From contig OW818639.1 of NCBI GenBank assembly GCA_942492795.1, positions 1,674,001 to 1,738,000 of the forward strand: 64,000 nucleotides of DNA. The letters are read 5' to 3'. The notes under the pieces were generated by a model that saw only the letters and a list, made by a program, of their open reading frames with translations, made no database searches and was not told the origin of the DNA. Positions 51,822 through 60,425 of the stretch are shown here, piece by piece (positions within the stretch are counted from its first letter, which is position 1; the number at the start of each line of letters is the position of its first letter). Made by a program: the position numbers and the translations under genes. Origin of the DNA: RGIG3178 sp942492795. GTDB lineage: Bacteria > Bacillota > Clostridia > Christensenellales > QAND01.

Positions 51822-52336
51822 TGGATACGATTATAGCAGCGAAAGCCCATGTGTTTGGAAAGAACATCGATACCGACCAGATCCTGCCAGGCAGATTCCT
51901 TGAGCTGACCAAGCCGGAAGAAATAGCACAGCACTGTCTTGAAGGTGCCGATCCTCAGTTTGCGAAAAGCATGGAAAAAGGCGACATCGTGGTGGCCGGT
52001 ACGAATTTCGGCTGCGGATCCAGCCGCGAGCACGCGGCTATAGCGTTGCTCAACGCCGGTGTCAGCGTTGTATTGGCGGAATCGTTTGCGAGGATATTTT
52101 ACCGCAATGCCATCAACCTAGCGCTGCCGCTGATGGTATGTCCTAATATCGGCTCCATGGTGCACCGGGGAGACAGGCTTCGCGTTGACCTGGCATCAGG
52201 ATTGATCGAGAACCTTTCCACAGGGGAAAACCTGCAAGGACAGCGCATCTCGGAATATGCGATGAATATTTTGCAAAGCGGCGGCATCAAGCCGATGTTT
52301 TTGAAAATTACGCAGAAGATGTACCAGAACGATTGA
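51821..52336 (+). CDS. leuD: 3-isopropylmalate dehydratase small subunit or related
   Basis: 171 residues. ATG 51821 overlaps the leuC stop (TGATG), with GAGGTGG upstream; an adjacent in-frame ATG at 51818 is an alternative. The swivel domain of the aconitase family: FGKNIDTDQILPGRF near residue 13, NFGCGSSREHAAIAL near 65, and ESFARIFYRNAINLALPL. It pairs with the large subunit and sets substrate specificity. The sequence VCPNIGS after this is typical for LeuD rather than aconitase. Confidence 0.88.
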   Translation: MDTIIAAKAHVFGKNIDTDQILPGRFLELTKPEEIAQHCLEGADPQFAKSMEKGDIVVAGTNFGCGSSREHAAIALLNAGVSVVLAESFARIFYRNAINLALPLMVCPNIGSMVHRGDRLRVDLASGLIENLSTGENLQGQRISEYAMNILQSGGIKPMFLKITQKMYQND

Positions 52337-52353
52337 AGAAGGATACGCAAAAG

Positions 52354-52385
52354 AAGAGCACAGGGAAGACCTGTGCTCTTCTTTT
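52354..52385 (+). terminator. Terminator after leuD
   Basis: AAGAGCACAGG / CCTGTGCTCTT with a 5-base loop, then CTTTTT. Confidence 0.9.
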
Positions 52386-52443
52386 TATGTTGGAAAAGGC
52401 GGCGTTTCCTGCCTCTCAGGTGCAAATGGAGATCTACAATTGT

Positions 52444-52722
52444 TTAATTGTTCGCGTTGCTCTTGCGTTCCCGGTTCTTGTACCGGAAGTACAAAAGGAT
52501 ATCCGCACTGACGAACACAATGTTGAATACATAGAAGATCAGCACATAATTCCTGTCAAACATCAGTTTTGCGGTGATTCCAAAGACATAACCTATGAAG
52601 ATGAGCATCAGAAATAGCAGGCTTTTTCCCTTGGTGCTCTTCGTACGAAGAGATTTCATCACATTGATCGGCCAGGATATGCCAAAACAGAGTATCATTG
52701 CAGCTTCCAGAAGACTTTTCAC
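52444..52722 (-). CDS. Small PQ-loop/SemiSWEET-like membrane protein
   Basis: 92 residues from a GTG at 52722, chosen because GAAGGA lies 6 bases before; the frame continues to 52788 without a ribosome site. Three membrane helices. ISWPINVMKSLRTKSTKGKSLLFL resembles the PQ-loop signature (W/P-x-N-V..S..GKS), followed by a GYVFGITAK helix, as in small SWEET-like proteins found in many bacteria. These may carry small solutes or be membrane scaffolds; nothing here fixes the substrate. It is divergent from the PadR gene. Confidence 0.65.
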   Translation of the reverse strand: MKSLLEAAMILCFGISWPINVMKSLRTKSTKGKSLLFLMLIFIGYVFGITAKLMFDRNYVLIFYVFNIVFVSADILLYFRYKNRERKSNANN

Positions 52723-52885
52723 GATTGTTCCTTCTCCCTCAAACGATTCAGCACTTTTGAACGCGGCAAAATCGCATAATAACTGCAAGTATAAAATTTT
52801 CGTACCGTTCTGTCAAAGGGATTCCATATAAAAGACGGTATCAAAAAACTATTTGAAAAATATATAAAAATATTTCTGAGATACC

Positions 52886-52914
52886 TTGACAGGCGAAGTA
52901 AATACGAATATTAT
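52886..52914 (+). promoter_or_regulatory. Promoter of the padR operon
   Basis: TTGACA (52886-52891) and TATTAT (52909-52914), 17 bases apart, in an AT-rich region. Confidence 0.65.
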
Positions 52915-52950
52915 ATAGCTGTAAAAGCAAGACAGGAAGGAGCTGAGCAG

Positions 52951-53271
52951 GTGTCAATCACATCGGACTTGATCCGGGGCAACACGGATACCATCATATT
53001 GGCGCAGCTGTTGGAAAAAGACAGTTACGGATACGAGATCAACAAAGTGATCGTTGAAAAATCCAAAGGAAGCTTTGAAGCAAAGGAAGCCACACTGTAT
53101 TCGGCCTTTCGCAGGCTTGAGGAATCCGGGATGATCACCTCCTATTGGGGGGACGAAACGACGGGCGCTCGGCGCAGATACTATTCCATCACCAATCTCG
53201 GACGGGCGCTGTATGATAAGAACAAACTGGACTGGCATGAGGCCAAACAGATCATAGATCGATTGATATAG
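52951..53271 (+). CDS. PadR family transcriptional regulator
   Basis: 106 residues, GTG start after AGGAAGGAG. PadR winged helix: LLEKDSYGYEINKVI, then EATLYSAFRRLEESGMITSYW and a wing with GARRRYYSITNLG, all diagnostic. The small size fits the PadR-s2 subgroup. It leads a three-gene operon with a DUF1700-like membrane protein and a DUF4097 protein, a common arrangement for envelope-stress genes in Bacillota. Confidence 0.93.
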   Translation: MSITSDLIRGNTDTIILAQLLEKDSYGYEINKVIVEKSKGSFEAKEATLYSAFRRLEESGMITSYWGDETTGARRRYYSITNLGRALYDKNKLDWHEAKQIIDRLI

Positions 53272-53283
53272 GGAGAAGTGAAG

Positions 53284-53952
53284 ATGATAGAAAAACTGCG
53301 TGATCATGTTGAGGGGCTTTTCGCCGATGCACCAAAGACCAGAAAGGCGAACGAGCTTAAAGAGGAACTGTTGGCAAACCTCATCGATAAATACAACGAC
53401 CTTCTTTCACAGGGAAGCACCGAATCGGACGCTTTTGTGAAGGTCAAAGCGAGCATCGGGGATATTGACGAATTGATTCGGGGATTGAAGGAGACGGATG
53501 TTATGGATTTCGGACTAACACAAAAAGAACGCAAAAAGACCGCTCTTGTCGTGTCCATTGCCGTAGGACTGTATATGCTGGCTTTTCTGTTTTTGATCAT
53601 AACGGTCGCGGCACTGAACCAGAATCCGGTGATCATGTTTGCCTGCACGGTTTTTATCAGCGCTATCCCGACGTGCATGCTCATCTACCACTTCATGTCG
53701 CGTCCGAAGTATGAAAAGGCCGACGATACCCTGGTGGAAGAGTTCAAGCAATGGAAATCCAAGTCCTCGCACCAACAGAAGGTCTATACGTCCATATCCT
53801 CCATTTTTATGACCTTCGTCGTGGCGATCTACCTGTTGGTGAGTTTCGTAACCGGCGCATGGGGCATAACCTGGATTATCTTCATCATTGCTGCGGCAGT
53901 CGACAAGATCATCAAGCTGCTGTTCCAGCTTAAGGAGGCCAAAGATGAATAG
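53284..53952 (+). CDS. DUF1700/permease-prefix-like membrane protein
   Basis: 222 residues; ATG 53284 follows GGGAG, an upstream GTG at 53278 is less likely. The first 85 residues are a soluble helical part (EELLANLIDKYNDLLSQGSTESDAFVKVKASIGDIDELI) of the kind that precedes DUF1700 membrane proteins; then four membrane helices in two pairs. In this family it is co-encoded with PadR and probably works with it at the membrane. Function unknown. Confidence 0.8.
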   Translation: MIEKLRDHVEGLFADAPKTRKANELKEELLANLIDKYNDLLSQGSTESDAFVKVKASIGDIDELIRGLKETDVMDFGLTQKERKKTALVVSIAVGLYMLAFLFLIITVAALNQNPVIMFACTVFISAIPTCMLIYHFMSRPKYEKADDTLVEEFKQWKSKSSHQQKVYTSISSIFMTFVVAIYLLVSFVTGAWGITWIIFIIAAAVDKIIKLLFQLKEAKDE

Positions 53953-54916
53953 ACGCTCCATTCTGCTGAGAATCGTACTTTTGGGGGTAGCCGTTGTGGC
54001 ACTGCTGGGTGTTCTGGCGTTCGTGCTAAACCGCGGATTCTTCATAGGATCGATCCGGACGGGAGACTTGAAGCTGGTGCATGAACAGTCGGTTTCCGCC
54101 GATGGTCTGCAGAATATCGCTCTTGATTTTGGAAGCATGGAAGTTGTGGTCTTTGTCACGGAGGAAAAAGACATACGCATCCAACAGTTTGCTTCCGGAA
54201 GCATCCAAGAGGACGAATTCTTCACTGTGGTGAATACGAACAGTACCCTCGATATTGGGCAGCGCAACATGAAGCCCTTTTTGGGACTGTTCCGGATCAA
54301 TACGTATCAGATGCTCAAGCTTTATCTGCCCAAAAGCTTTACGAACAACTTGGTCATCAGCACGAGTTCCGGCAATGTGGACTTCCAAAACGAGATCATG
54401 ATGCGCAACATCAATGTCCGCATGACGTCCGGGAACTGCACAAGCGGTCAAGCGATCAATGCTTCGCAGATCACGCTCGTTGTGACATCCGGGAACATCG
54501 ATTTGCCTTCGATTGTATGTCAAAACTATCAGATCAAATCGACGTCAGGCAACATCAAGATCAGATCGCTGGAAGGATCGGGATCTGTGGACGGGACATC
54601 GGGGAACATCAACCTTGGCAACTATAAAGGCGCAGGAAGCATCCACACGACATCCGGCAACATCACGGCAGAGCTTATAACGCTCACCGGCAACCTGAAT
54701 GTTGGGCTTACATCCGGCGACATCCGCTTGAGCGTCGGCACCGACGCAAGCTTCAACCTGCTGGCCTCCTGTGTTTCGGGGACAATTCGGGGCGATCTTG
54801 GAATGACTGTGACCAACAGCGGCAAAGCGGCATCGGCCAACATCGGGAGCAATCCGACGGCTTCGCTGACGGTACAGGCGACATCGGGCGGCATCACCAT
54901 CAACCGGGTAAAATAA
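53945..54916 (+). CDS. DUF4097 beta-helix repeat protein
   Basis: 323 residues. ATG 53945 overlaps the previous gene's stop by 8 bases, with TAAGGAGG upstream. One N-terminal membrane helix (6-26), then an extracytoplasmic right-handed beta-helix made of repeated TSGN turns (about nine copies between residues 140 and 320, e.g. STSSGNV, VTSGNIDL, GTSGNINL). This is the DUF4097 pattern. It probably faces the wall as part of an envelope-stress system with the PadR and DUF1700-like proteins. Confidence 0.85.
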   Translation: MNRRSILLRIVLLGVAVVALLGVLAFVLNRGFFIGSIRTGDLKLVHEQSVSADGLQNIALDFGSMEVVVFVTEEKDIRIQQFASGSIQEDEFFTVVNTNSTLDIGQRNMKPFLGLFRINTYQMLKLYLPKSFTNNLVISTSSGNVDFQNEIMMRNINVRMTSGNCTSGQAINASQITLVVTSGNIDLPSIVCQNYQIKSTSGNIKIRSLEGSGSVDGTSGNINLGNYKGAGSIHTTSGNITAELITLTGNLNVGLTSGDIRLSVGTDASFNLLASCVSGTIRGDLGMTVTNSGKAASANIGSNPTASLTVQATSGGITINRVK

Positions 54917-54927
54917 ATTCGTTTCAG

Positions 54928-54959
54928 AGGCGGCACAGGAAACTTGCCGCCTTTTTTTG
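54928..54959. terminator. Bidirectional terminator after the DUF4097 gene
   Basis: AGGCGGC / GCCGCCT with an 11-base loop and a run of seven T, between convergent genes. Confidence 0.85.
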
Positions 54960-54976
54960 TCCAAAAGTACGCGAAT

Positions 54977-55477
54977 TCAATTGATGCCGGTGATATGGTG
55001 GAAAATAGCTTCGGGGAAATATTTCCGCCAGGTGACGTTTTTGCCGTTGTATGTATGCTGGCAAACCAGAGGCTCGCCGTTGCTGTCAAAGCCGGTGATG
55101 ATGGCGGAGTGTTGGATTCTGCCTTGATCGTTGCGGTATTGGATCAAATCTCCCGGTTCGACCTTGCCCTTTATGCTGCTTGCATACCCGTTGTTGTCAT
55201 CAAGATAATACGTCTTTGCCCTGATGCCGAAACTGTTCCGTGCCGAGCAGGTGCGGATATACCAGAACAGCGAATGCGCGACAGCCCAGCAAACCGAAGG
55301 GCGTCCGTCGTACCACCAGGGATGCGTACGGTTATAATCGTTTTTAGCGCCCCCTGCGCGCAGGCACTGTGAGATAAAGTTGCTGCAATCGTTGTCTTCA
55401 TAATAGACATAAGCCCTGTTGGGAGAAAGAGCGTATTGCAGTGCGTAGCGGACTGCTGCATTCCGGTCATAGTTCAT
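54977..55477 (-). CDS. Amidase_6-like cysteine hydrolase
   Basis: 166 residues with a weak GAGGCGATG-type ribosome site. YDRNAAVRYALQYAL at the start, the active-site DCSNFISQCLRAGG near residue 30 (Cys), HSAIITGFDSNGEP with a catalytic His near 123 and a C-terminal QHTYNGKNVTW are the hallmarks of the putative amidase domain found in Clostridial wall proteins. There is no signal peptide, so it may be cytoplasmic or spore-associated. Peptidoglycan amidase activity is suspected but unproven. Confidence 0.82.
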   Translation of the reverse strand: MNYDRNAAVRYALQYALSPNRAYVYYEDNDCSNFISQCLRAGGAKNDYNRTHPWWYDGRPSVCWAVAHSLFWYIRTCSARNSFGIRAKTYYLDDNNGYASSIKGKVEPGDLIQYRNDQGRIQHSAIITGFDSNGEPLVCQHTYNGKNVTWRKYFPEAIFHHITGIN

Positions 55478-55700
55478 ATCATCGCCTCGGTTTTATTCTA
55501 TGAGTCCGGGGCGGATTTGTGACGAAGCCGAACACTGTCGCTGTCATCCACATTTGTTTGTGCTCCTGTGGGATTATCGAAGTGTGCGTGAAATACTAAA
55601 AGTGGAAGTTTGGGCAATTCTATGGTAAAGTGAAACTACAATCCAGATTGGGTTTTGTTAAAAAGGAAATACAAGAGAACCGATTGAGAAGAGGGATACA

Positions 55701-55871
55701 ATGAGTTACTCCAGAAAAAAATCGTACAATACAACGTGGGACCAACGGCAGAAGGAATCGCAACAGGCACAAAAAGCTGTCGTTGAAAAAGCACTTTCCA
55801 AAAAGACAGACTCGGCGTCAGGCAAACCGGATTCACAGGATGGCAACGATCCCGAGACGAAACAGCAGTAG
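55701..55871 (+). CDS. Small basic hydrophilic protein, 56 residues
   Basis: ATG 55701 preceded by GAGGG. The product starts MSYSRKKSYNTTWDQRQKE, is rich in Lys, Gln and Ser, and ends with an acidic, disordered tail. No cysteine, no membrane segment. Not recognised. The ribosome site, good spacing and coding-like composition support a real gene; it could be a small DNA- or spore-associated protein, but that is only composition-based. Confidence 0.6.
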   Translation: MSYSRKKSYNTTWDQRQKESQQAQKAVVEKALSKKTDSASGKPDSQDGNDPETKQQ

Positions 55872-56031
55872 GCTGCAAAATCATAAAACGGCAAGCGGAC
55901 AGGATTTGAAAGACCAAATCCTGTCTTTTGTATTGGCGCTAAAGATGCAAGGCACAGTTTACGGGAACTGTTTTGCATTAAACAGTTATGTTATAATGAA
56001 TTCGGTATCTAAACGAAACGGAGGACAGAAG

Positions 56032-56439
56032 ATGGTGCCTGCGGATATGCAAACGTTGATCGCTCCATGCGGGATGAATTGCGCGTTGTGCTCCGGTTAC
56101 CAACGGAAGAAAAACCACTGCGCGGGCTGCAATGCGCAAAGTGAAGAAAAGGTTGCCCATTGCGCTACTTGCAGCATCCGACATTGCCAGGCGCTTGCGG
56201 ACGGACAAGCAGGCTTCTGCTATGCCTGCAGTCGTTATCCGTGCAGAAGGCTTAAACAATTGGATAAACGCTATGTCACCAAATACGCAATGAGCATGCT
56301 GGAGAACCAGGCTTTTATCCGGGATATGGGGATGGATGCGTTTTTATCGGCACAAGAAGAGCAATGGACATGCAAGACATGCGGCGAATTGCTTTGCGTC
56401 CACAAAGGTGTTTGCCTTACATGCAAACCCAACGGATAA
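56032..56439 (+). CDS. DUF3795-like cysteine-rich protein
   Basis: 135 residues; ATG 56032 after GGAGG, longer in-frame starts overlap the previous small gene. APCGMNCALCSGYQRKKNHCAGC at the N-terminus, CATCSIRHC and CYACSRYPC in the middle and CKTCGELLC at the end give at least fifteen cysteines in CxxC-type pairs, the DUF3795 pattern in anaerobes. Zinc or Fe-S binding is likely; function unknown. Confidence 0.8.
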   Translation: MVPADMQTLIAPCGMNCALCSGYQRKKNHCAGCNAQSEEKVAHCATCSIRHCQALADGQAGFCYACSRYPCRRLKQLDKRYVTKYAMSMLENQAFIRDMGMDAFLSAQEEQWTCKTCGELLCVHKGVCLTCKPNG

Positions 56440-56479
56440 GCCGCGAGCGTTGAGAGGCGGCATGATAGGAGGGGATCAT

Positions 56480-56950
56480 TTGGAGATCCGAAGTTTGGTT
56501 GAGCAGGATTTACAGGCGGCTCACGAGCTGGTTTGGCAGGTTTTCTCGCAATTTGAAGCACCCGAATACAGCGAAGAAGGCATCCGAACTTTTTCGGACT
56601 TTATCCAAACGCAATCGATGCGACAACGGATATTGGACGGCGAATTGGTCCTGTATGGCGCTTGGCGGCTGAACGAACTCATAGGAGTGCTTGCGGCCAA
56701 AGCGGGCGGTCATATCAGTCTGTTTTTTATACGTGCGGAATATCACCGGCAAGGGTTTGGGAAGATGTTGTTTCAACGCTATCTCAAGGATGCTGCAGCA
56801 AGCGGCACAGAAATCATTACGGTGAACTCGTCCCCCTATGCCGTTGCGGTCTATGAAAAATTGGGTTTCTCCAAAACAAGTGAAGAACAAACGATCCAGG
56901 GAATTCGGTTTGTCCCGATGAAATTCTGCATAACGAACGCGAATTTGTAA
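56480..56950 (+). CDS. GNAT-family N-acetyltransferase
   Basis: 156 residues from a TTG start at 56480, well spaced from AGGAGGGG; an ATG at 56462 precedes the ribosome site. GNAT fold: LEIRSLVEQDLQAAHELVWQVF start, the acetyl-CoA loop YHRQGFGKML near residue 95 (R/QxxGxG/A), and AVAVYEKLGF at the end. Substrate unknown. It may be co-transcribed with the DUF3795 gene. Confidence 0.85.
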   Translation: MEIRSLVEQDLQAAHELVWQVFSQFEAPEYSEEGIRTFSDFIQTQSMRQRILDGELVLYGAWRLNELIGVLAAKAGGHISLFFIRAEYHRQGFGKMLFQRYLKDAAASGTEIITVNSSPYAVAVYEKLGFSKTSEEQTIQGIRFVPMKFCITNANL

Positions 56951-56977
56951 CAGGTCAAACGGTGTGATCCCTTAGCC

Positions 56978-57445
56978 TTAAATACGGCTGTAATACTTTC
57001 TTCGCACGCTTTTTGTAAAACCGTAGTCAATGATAACAATTTTGTCGTTCACCCATCCCCAGCTCGACGAACGGCAAAAATCCGCAAACACAAGATTATA
57101 CGTATCACAGAGTTTTCGAATTTGCGGAACTCTGGAGAGTCCCGAATTGCTATGAACGGAAAAGTATTTCCAAACCTCTGACATACTGCTCACGCGCTCT
57201 GCTTTCTGCATGATAAGCAATCCGAAATCCTCGGACACCTGTACGATTGGGGCAAACAAATCGGAGTGGTTGTCGCAGGCGATTTCATACTCGGCTCTGT
57301 TTTGCGCATACCCCTTTCTGTTTTTGGCAGCTTTGACTACATAGCCATTTGAAAGATCAAACACGTATCTGCCCGATCCCGAGCCAATATACCCGTAGCG
57401 GTTGCTTCTTGCGTTGATCAATATTTCATCCAGATCGAGTTTCAT
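56978..57445 (-). CDS. Miniature protein-kinase-fold protein
   Basis: 155 residues; ATG 57445 follows AGGTGG by 5 bases (an ATG at 57454 overlaps it). YIGSGSGRYVFDL near residue 20 looks like a glycine-rich loop, YVVKAAKNRKG supplies the ATP-binding lysine, a hinge-like LLIMQKAERV follows, and VNDKIVIIDYGFTK near 137 stands where kinases carry the DFG metal-binding motif. The catalytic HRD loop (HxD..N) is replaced by a shorter segment VFADF.., and the whole C-lobe after it is absent. It is thus about half the size of a kinase. It may be an active minimal phosphotransferase, a pseudokinase or a nucleotide sensor. Confidence 0.55.
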   Translation of the reverse strand: MKLDLDEILINARSNRYGYIGSGSGRYVFDLSNGYVVKAAKNRKGYAQNRAEYEIACDNHSDLFAPIVQVSEDFGLLIMQKAERVSSMSEVWKYFSVHSNSGLSRVPQIRKLCDTYNLVFADFCRSSSWGWVNDKIVIIDYGFTKSVRRKYYSRI

Positions 57446-57581
57446 TCCATCCACCTAATCCGTTTGTATTCCAGTCACTCCAAACTATTAATGAGAGAAA
57501 TATTTGGTGAATGGATCAATCGGCAGACGGGACTATGCATACCTGTCATGCAGGCATCAACAACCAGAGTTCGTCATAGTT

Positions 57582-57614
57582 GGCAAAACGAGGGCTTGAA
57601 GCCCTCGTTTTGCC
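57582..57614. terminator. Perfect bidirectional terminator after the Cys-rich microprotein
   Basis: GGCAAAACGAGGGC / GCCCTCGTTTTGCC, a perfect 14-base stem with a 5-base loop and T runs in both directions. Confidence 0.85.
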
Positions 57615-57620
57615 AATTGC

Positions 57621-57827
57621 TCATGGACGGCGCTTTCGCTTGCCGCCCTTTTTGTGACAGGCTCGTTTCTCATGCTTTTCACATTTATCGTGCTTGTCAC
57701 ATTTTTCCTGTTCATCCGAACCAGAGCCGGTACCGCTGCAGTTGTTGCCTTTTTCACCGCAGCAACACAGAAGCAACAGGACGGGAAGGAAACTGCCGCA
57801 TCCGCCGCCTCCATTGAAAAAGCCCAT
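57621..57827 (-). CDS. Glycine/cysteine-rich microprotein with basic tail
   Basis: 68 residues with an excellent ribosome site (AGGAGGCG). MGFFNGGGGCGSFLPVLLLLCCCGEKG is a Gly-rich start and a short hydrophobic Cys-rich run; the second half is charged and basic (DKHDKCEKHEKRACHKKGGKRKRR). Short Gly/Cys-rich proteins of this type are common in spore formers, some in the coat; here that is only a resemblance. A perfect terminator follows the stop. Confidence 0.7.
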   Translation of the reverse strand: MGFFNGGGGCGSFLPVLLLLCCCGEKGNNCSGTGSGSDEQEKCDKHDKCEKHEKRACHKKGGKRKRRP

Positions 57828-58111
57828 TTCGACGCCTCCTATAGCCGTTGTTTCGCCATGTAAATGGCTGGTCTATAATACGTGGATACAACACATGTTG
57901 TTCAAGGCCGTTTATAGCTTAACAGTCATAGAATAATCCCGGTCTTTGTCGGGTTGGCTCTCATGCTGCGCATGGTAAGCCGGTTGACATGGACAATTTT
58001 GGCTTAATGATTTATATTGGTGGAGAGAGACTAAAACATAACAACGTTAATATGCATTTAAACCAATCAATAGGAAAGAATAGCTGCGGGCATAACAAAC
58101 AAGGAGATACC

Positions 58112-59902
58112 ATGAAACTATACGCATCCATAAGAGACAGGATCCGACGTATAACCGATGCCTTCGAACGCTATCCGTTGACCGTGGCGTTCTTGCTGAT
58201 AGCCGTTATCCTGATGGCGATTCAGATCAATACGGACAGGGAATATTCCAATGCACTCTGGACGCTGTCGTTCGGGGCTGTGCTCTGTGCCGCAATACAG
58301 TCGGCATACGAGCGATATTTCACAAAAACCGCGACAAAGTTGCTGCTGTACGGTATCGGGATTGCGCTGACGGCGGGTTATTATCTGCTGGTACAAAAAT
58401 CTGCTGAACCAGGCAGGGAAACCGAGATACGGACGCTCATCGCGATCTTTGCCCTTGTCATGGCAACGATATGGCTTCCGGTCATCAAAAGCAGTGTCAG
58501 TTTTAACGAGAGCTTTATGGCTTCGTTCAAAGCGTTTTTTCTGGCCCTGTTATTTTCCGCCGTGCTGTTCGCCGGTTGCTCGTTGATCTTTGCCGCAACG
58601 AATACGCTTATCACCCATGTGGATTCCAAAGCCTATTCGCATGCCGCCAATATCATCTTCGTGTTGTTCGCGCCTGTTCTGTTCCTCTCGCTCATTCCCG
58701 TATATCCCGGGGAAGGAATACTGCCGGACAATCAATTAAGCGCGAATAAGGTTGACCTGGAGAAGGCATCGAGGAGTCCGCGTTTTCTCGAAGTTTTGAT
58801 TTCGTATGTCATCATCCCGTTAGCGGCGGTGTTTACCGTCATACTGGTCGCCTATATCGCCATCAATATCAAAGGGCAATTCTGGACCAACAACCTTTTG
58901 GAACCCATGCTTGTCTCCTATGCCGTAAGCATTATCCTGCTGTATGTGCTTTCAAGCAGGATGGAGAACAAAGTTGCGATGCTTTTCCGCAAGGTGTTTC
59001 CGAAGATATTGATCCCGATCGTCCTGTTTCAGATTGCGGCGTCCGTATTGAACTTACGGGATACCGGATTGACGCATGCCCGCTATCTTGTTATTCTGTT
59101 CGGGTTGTTCGCAGCTGTATCCGGCGTTGTGTTAAGCATTGTGCCCGTGCGGAAAAACGGCATCATTGCGGCGTTGCTCATTGTGTTTTCTCTGTTTTCG
59201 ATCACGCCGCCTGTCGATGCGTTTACCTTGAGCCGCATGAGCCAAACAGGCATCCTGACGGAGACGCTTACAAAAAACAACATGCTTTCGGATAACCGCA
59301 TCACGCCCAAAGCGACTATTGCGACCGGGGATAAACAAAAGATCGTTTCCTCCGTGCAATACCTCCAAGCGATGGGTTATACCGGATCGATCGGTTACCT
59401 GCCGGCCGGATTTGACTCATTCAGGGATTTCAATGCGGTCTTCGGTTTTAACGACTTTGATCTGCCCGGATCGCCATCCGGCTATATAAGCGTCATCCTC
59501 GGCCAGTCCGAACCGATCGATGTTCAAGGCTATGACGATATGGCAAGGACGTATATCGGAAGATTTAACGATCAGTTTAACGACGGGGAAGAAGCAACGA
59601 TTTGTACCTTCGACTTTGACGGAAATCAGTATGTTCTGCAAAAGGACAAGACGGCAGGCAAGTATGACATCATTCTTGCGGATCAAGGGGGACAGGAACT
59701 GATACGCTTTAAAACCGATGACATCCGTGAAAGGTATAGCGCTTATACGACGGAGAAAACCGGGATGTCGGCTGCGCAAGCCGCCTTTACCCAACAGAAC
59801 GATTTGGTGAAACTAACCGTCGTTGTCAACAACGCCAACATCGACTTGAACATGAAACAGAATTATAGCGCGGATTTGTATCTGTTCGTGCAGTTCAAAT
59901 AG
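58112..59902 (+). CDS. DUF4153 membrane protein
   Basis: 596 residues. ATG 58112 follows AAGGAG; longer frames start upstream without a ribosome site. About eleven or twelve membrane helices in the first 390 residues (FERYPLTVAFLLIAVILMAIQ..., conserved LPVIKSSVSFNESFMASFKAFF and LSLIPVYPGEG), then a soluble beta-rich domain. The N-terminal part has the DUF4153 pattern seen in Bacillota membrane proteins sometimes linked to signal peptidase or transport genes. Function unknown; no neighbours suggest a role. Confidence 0.82.
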   Translation: MKLYASIRDRIRRITDAFERYPLTVAFLLIAVILMAIQINTDREYSNALWTLSFGAVLCAAIQSAYERYFTKTATKLLLYGIGIALTAGYYLLVQKSAEPGRETEIRTLIAIFALVMATIWLPVIKSSVSFNESFMASFKAFFLALLFSAVLFAGCSLIFAATNTLITHVDSKAYSHAANIIFVLFAPVLFLSLIPVYPGEGILPDNQLSANKVDLEKASRSPRFLEVLISYVIIPLAAVFTVILVAYIAINIKGQFWTNNLLEPMLVSYAVSIILLYVLSSRMENKVAMLFRKVFPKILIPIVLFQIAASVLNLRDTGLTHARYLVILFGLFAAVSGVVLSIVPVRKNGIIAALLIVFSLFSITPPVDAFTLSRMSQTGILTETLTKNNMLSDNRITPKATIATGDKQKIVSSVQYLQAMGYTGSIGYLPAGFDSFRDFNAVFGFNDFDLPGSPSGYISVILGQSEPIDVQGYDDMARTYIGRFNDQFNDGEEATICTFDFDGNQYVLQKDKTAGKYDIILADQGGQELIRFKTDDIRERYSAYTTEKTGMSAAQAAFTQQNDLVKLTVVVNNANIDLNMKQNYSADLYLFVQFK

Positions 59903-59962
59903 CGAATAGCTATCACGGTATGGAGCATTCGGATGAAAAACAAAAGGGATGAAGAGGTATCC

Positions 59963-60373
59963 ATGAAAACGATCATCAGCGGCATCGTGCAACAGGGGAA
60001 ACGGATGGGACGCGAGCTGGGTTTCCCAACGGCGAACATTGCGATTCCCGTTTCCGTACAATTGCCGCAAGACGGTGTCTATATCGGTATGGTGACGCTG
60101 GAGGACGGCAGCAAGCAACCGTGTATTCTCAATCAGGGAAAGCATCCGACCCTTCCGGAGGGACAGGCGAGCATCGAAGCGCACCTTTTGGATTTTGAAG
60201 GCGACCTGTACGGGAAACGCATTTCCATTGAATACCTTCACCGGCTTCGGCCCGAGCATAAGTTTCCGAATGTCGGAGCGCTTCGGGAACAGCTTAAAAA
60301 GGACAGGGCGGATGCACAGGCATGGTTCGCACAAAACAAATCGAGTCACGAAACCGATGCAGCCAAACCATAA
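59963..60373 (+). CDS. Stand-alone riboflavin kinase domain protein
   Basis: 136 residues from ATG 59963 (GAGG upstream); an ATG at 59933 gives an N-terminal extension. The flavokinase beta-barrel motifs are present: GIVQQGKRMGRELGFPTANI, with the PTAN phosphate-binding part, DGVYIGMVTL, CILNQGKHPT, and EAHLLDFEGDLYGKRISIEYLHRLRPE with the catalytic Glu. The FAD synthetase half of RibF is absent. It would make FMN from riboflavin. It may serve FMN enzymes such as the glutamate synthase-family protein. Confidence 0.85.
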   Translation: MKTIISGIVQQGKRMGRELGFPTANIAIPVSVQLPQDGVYIGMVTLEDGSKQPCILNQGKHPTLPEGQASIEAHLLDFEGDLYGKRISIEYLHRLRPEHKFPNVGALREQLKKDRADAQAWFAQNKSSHETDAAKP

Positions 60374-60381
60374 GCACAAAG

Positions 60382-60416
60382 AAAAAGCGGTGATGAATAT
60401 ATCACCGCTTTTATAT
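60382..60416. terminator. Bidirectional terminator between riboflavin kinase and ferredoxin genes
   Basis: AAAAGCGGTGAT / ATCACCGCTTTT with a 6-base loop, between convergent genes. Confidence 0.85.
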
Positions 60417-60425
60417 TGATATGTA

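Noticed and set aside
55783..56031. N-terminal extension of the DUF3795-like gene
   Set aside because: It overlaps the 56-residue gene in another frame and has no ribosome site; ATG 56032 with GGAGG is better.
57654..57936. Plus-strand frames opposite the Cys-rich microprotein
   Set aside because: No ribosome sites; the minus-strand gene has AGGAGGCG and its own terminator.
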